From positions 1-51,524 of the forward strand of contig CALUUH010000012.1 of assembly GCA_944323875.1 (NCBI GenBank): DNA of 51,524 nucleotides. Reading direction: 5' to 3'. The translations under genes were made by a program, and so were the position numbers. Shown in pieces: positions 50,701 to 51,524 of this stretch (positions are counted from its first letter, which is position 1; every line of letters starts with the position of its first letter). The DNA comes from Candidatus Gastranaerophilales bacterium (GTDB lineage: Bacteria; Cyanobacteriota; Vampirovibrionia; Gastranaerophilales; Gastranaerophilaceae). The notes below the pieces were generated by a model, which worked only from the letters and a program-made list of their open reading frames with translations, was not told the DNA's origin and did not search any database.

Positions 50701-51524
50701 ATGAAAAAACTATTCGCATTCACTTTGGCCGAGGTCTTAATCACCCTCGCAGTCATTGGCATCGTGGCTGTACTTGTTCTTCCGCCGCTGGTGAGGAATT
50801 ATCAGAGTAGAAGCTGGTCAACCGCCTCAGATTTGTTCCAAAAGCGCTTGGCCGAAGCAACCAAACAGATGAATACTCAGGGGCAATTATTAGGTTATTC
50901 ATCAACCGAAGATTTTGTCAATAACGGTTTGTCCAAGTATATGAAAATAATAAAAAAATGTAATAAGGATGAACTAGATAAATGCTTTAGTTCGAAATTT
51001 GAATACGGAACCGAAGAATTGGAAACTTCAGCCTTAACGTCAGCCAGCAATTTTGGTAAAGATGATTGGACGACAGATCCGTATGGTATAATTCTGGATA
51101 ACGGAACAACAGCCCTTCTGGTTTATAATAAAGATTGTTCTTATATAGATCCGTATAATAATCAAGTAGACGGCACTTCTTGTCTTTCTGTTGCGTACGA
51201 TGTTAATGGAATGAAAACGCCTAATGCAATAAATAAAGATTTGTACACGATGAATGCCTCATTGTCAAAATACGCTTGTATTTCTAAAGGCTTGTTGAAT
51301 GAAACAGGAGTATGTTTAACTCAGTCAATTTCGACAGGTAGTTTTACAGTTGCAGATTGTTTAAAAATACAAGATGAATATGGCTTAAAATATTGCTATG
51401 GATTTTATCTATCCGGCGGTAGTAGTGAACTTTATGCTAATGACAGTTTTGCCGGAGCCGTTGTTGCTTGCGGCGGCATAAATCACGTTGCTTCTGAAGC
51501 GCAATTAAAACAAATAGCACAGTA
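50701..51524 (+). CDS. Type IV prepilin-like protein, runs off the window
   Basis: Begins MKKLFAFTLAEVLITLAVIGIVAVLVLPPL, a prepilin leader with the +5 Glu and a hydrophobic helix, followed by a long globular domain with Cys pairs (CNKDELDKCF, DCSYIDPYNNQ, CLKIQDEYGLKYCY). GAGG precedes ATG. The frame is open through the last base, so the C-terminus is missing; 274 codons are visible. It is a second prepilin besides 39501-40154 and may be an orphan pilin or secreted-substrate pseudopilin. Confidence 0.88.
   Translation, partial: MKKLFAFTLAEVLITLAVIGIVAVLVLPPLVRNYQSRSWSTASDLFQKRLAEATKQMNTQGQLLGYSSTEDFVNNGLSKYMKIIKKCNKDELDKCFSSKFEYGTEELETSALTSASNFGKDDWTTDPYGIILDNGTTALLVYNKDCSYIDPYNNQVDGTSCLSVAYDVNGMKTPNAINKDLYTMNASLSKYACISKGLLNETGVCLTQSISTGSFTVADCLKIQDEYGLKYCYGFYLSGGSSELYANDSFAGAVVACGGINHVASEAQLKQIAQ

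Overview
The window is an AT-rich bacterial chromosome segment read with the standard code. Its prepilin leaders (for example FTMAEVLITLAVIGIV at 39501-40154 and FTLAEVLITLAVIGIV at 50701), its low GC and its gene types resemble gut Vampirovibrionia ('Melainabacteria', Gastranaerophilales-like). That assignment is inference from motif style, not from a marker-gene search.

Region 1 (1 to about 9480) is the end of an integrated phage-like element. It starts inside a leucine-rich-repeat gene and carries a phage recombination and replication module: YqaJ exonuclease, DUF1351, RecT, a replication-initiator-like protein, RusA, a sigma-like late regulator, several stand-alone LuxR-type HTH proteins (one broken by a frameshift), an ASCH protein, an orphan DNA methyltransferase, an excisionase-like HTH and a tyrosine integrase. 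No capsid or tail gene is visible. The integrase stops 17 bases before the 5' end of tRNA-Ser(GGA).

Region 2 (about 9846-35040) is a large surface-glycan locus, almost all on the plus strand with overlapping genes. The first part holds polysaccharide pyruvyltransferases, an FrhB-like iron-sulfur protein and glycosyltransferases, and is interrupted by a reverse-strand toxin-antitoxin pair. From an internal promoter at about 19081 there follow a LmbE deacetylase, more transferases and a pseudaminic-acid-type nonulosonate pathway: PseB, PseC, AKR, GNAT, class III aminotransferase, PseF, a TIM-barrel protein and a GNAT-PseI fusion, ending in ManC. Between pseB and pseC sits a compact cassette of AAC(3)-like acyltransferase, acyl carrier protein, VOC protein, FkbH and an aminopeptidase-like protein. 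It looks like a carrier-protein-dependent route for attaching an unusual acyl group to an amino sugar. No PseG is visible, although the GNAT domain that often accompanies PseG is fused to PseI.

Region 3 (35041-51524) is mostly housekeeping with some oddities: a Gly/Cys-tailed small protein, an AMIN-like membrane protein, WecB, glutaredoxin next to an Hcp-family protein lacking most cluster ligands, a prepilin, an XRE regulator, rpsL-rpsG, an unknown acidic protein, LeuD, a histidine-phosphatase-like protein, a radical SAM protein, an AI-2E transporter, a Gln-rich coiled-coil protein, ThrB, a GIY-YIG gene enclosed by perfect 31-bp inverted repeats, an MnmD-like methyltransferase with an in-frame insertion, a small HTH protein, and a prepilin that runs off the window. 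Two genes (the RelE-type toxin and the MnmD-like gene) have near-consensus promoters that place transcription start exactly on the start codon, which predicts leaderless mRNAs.
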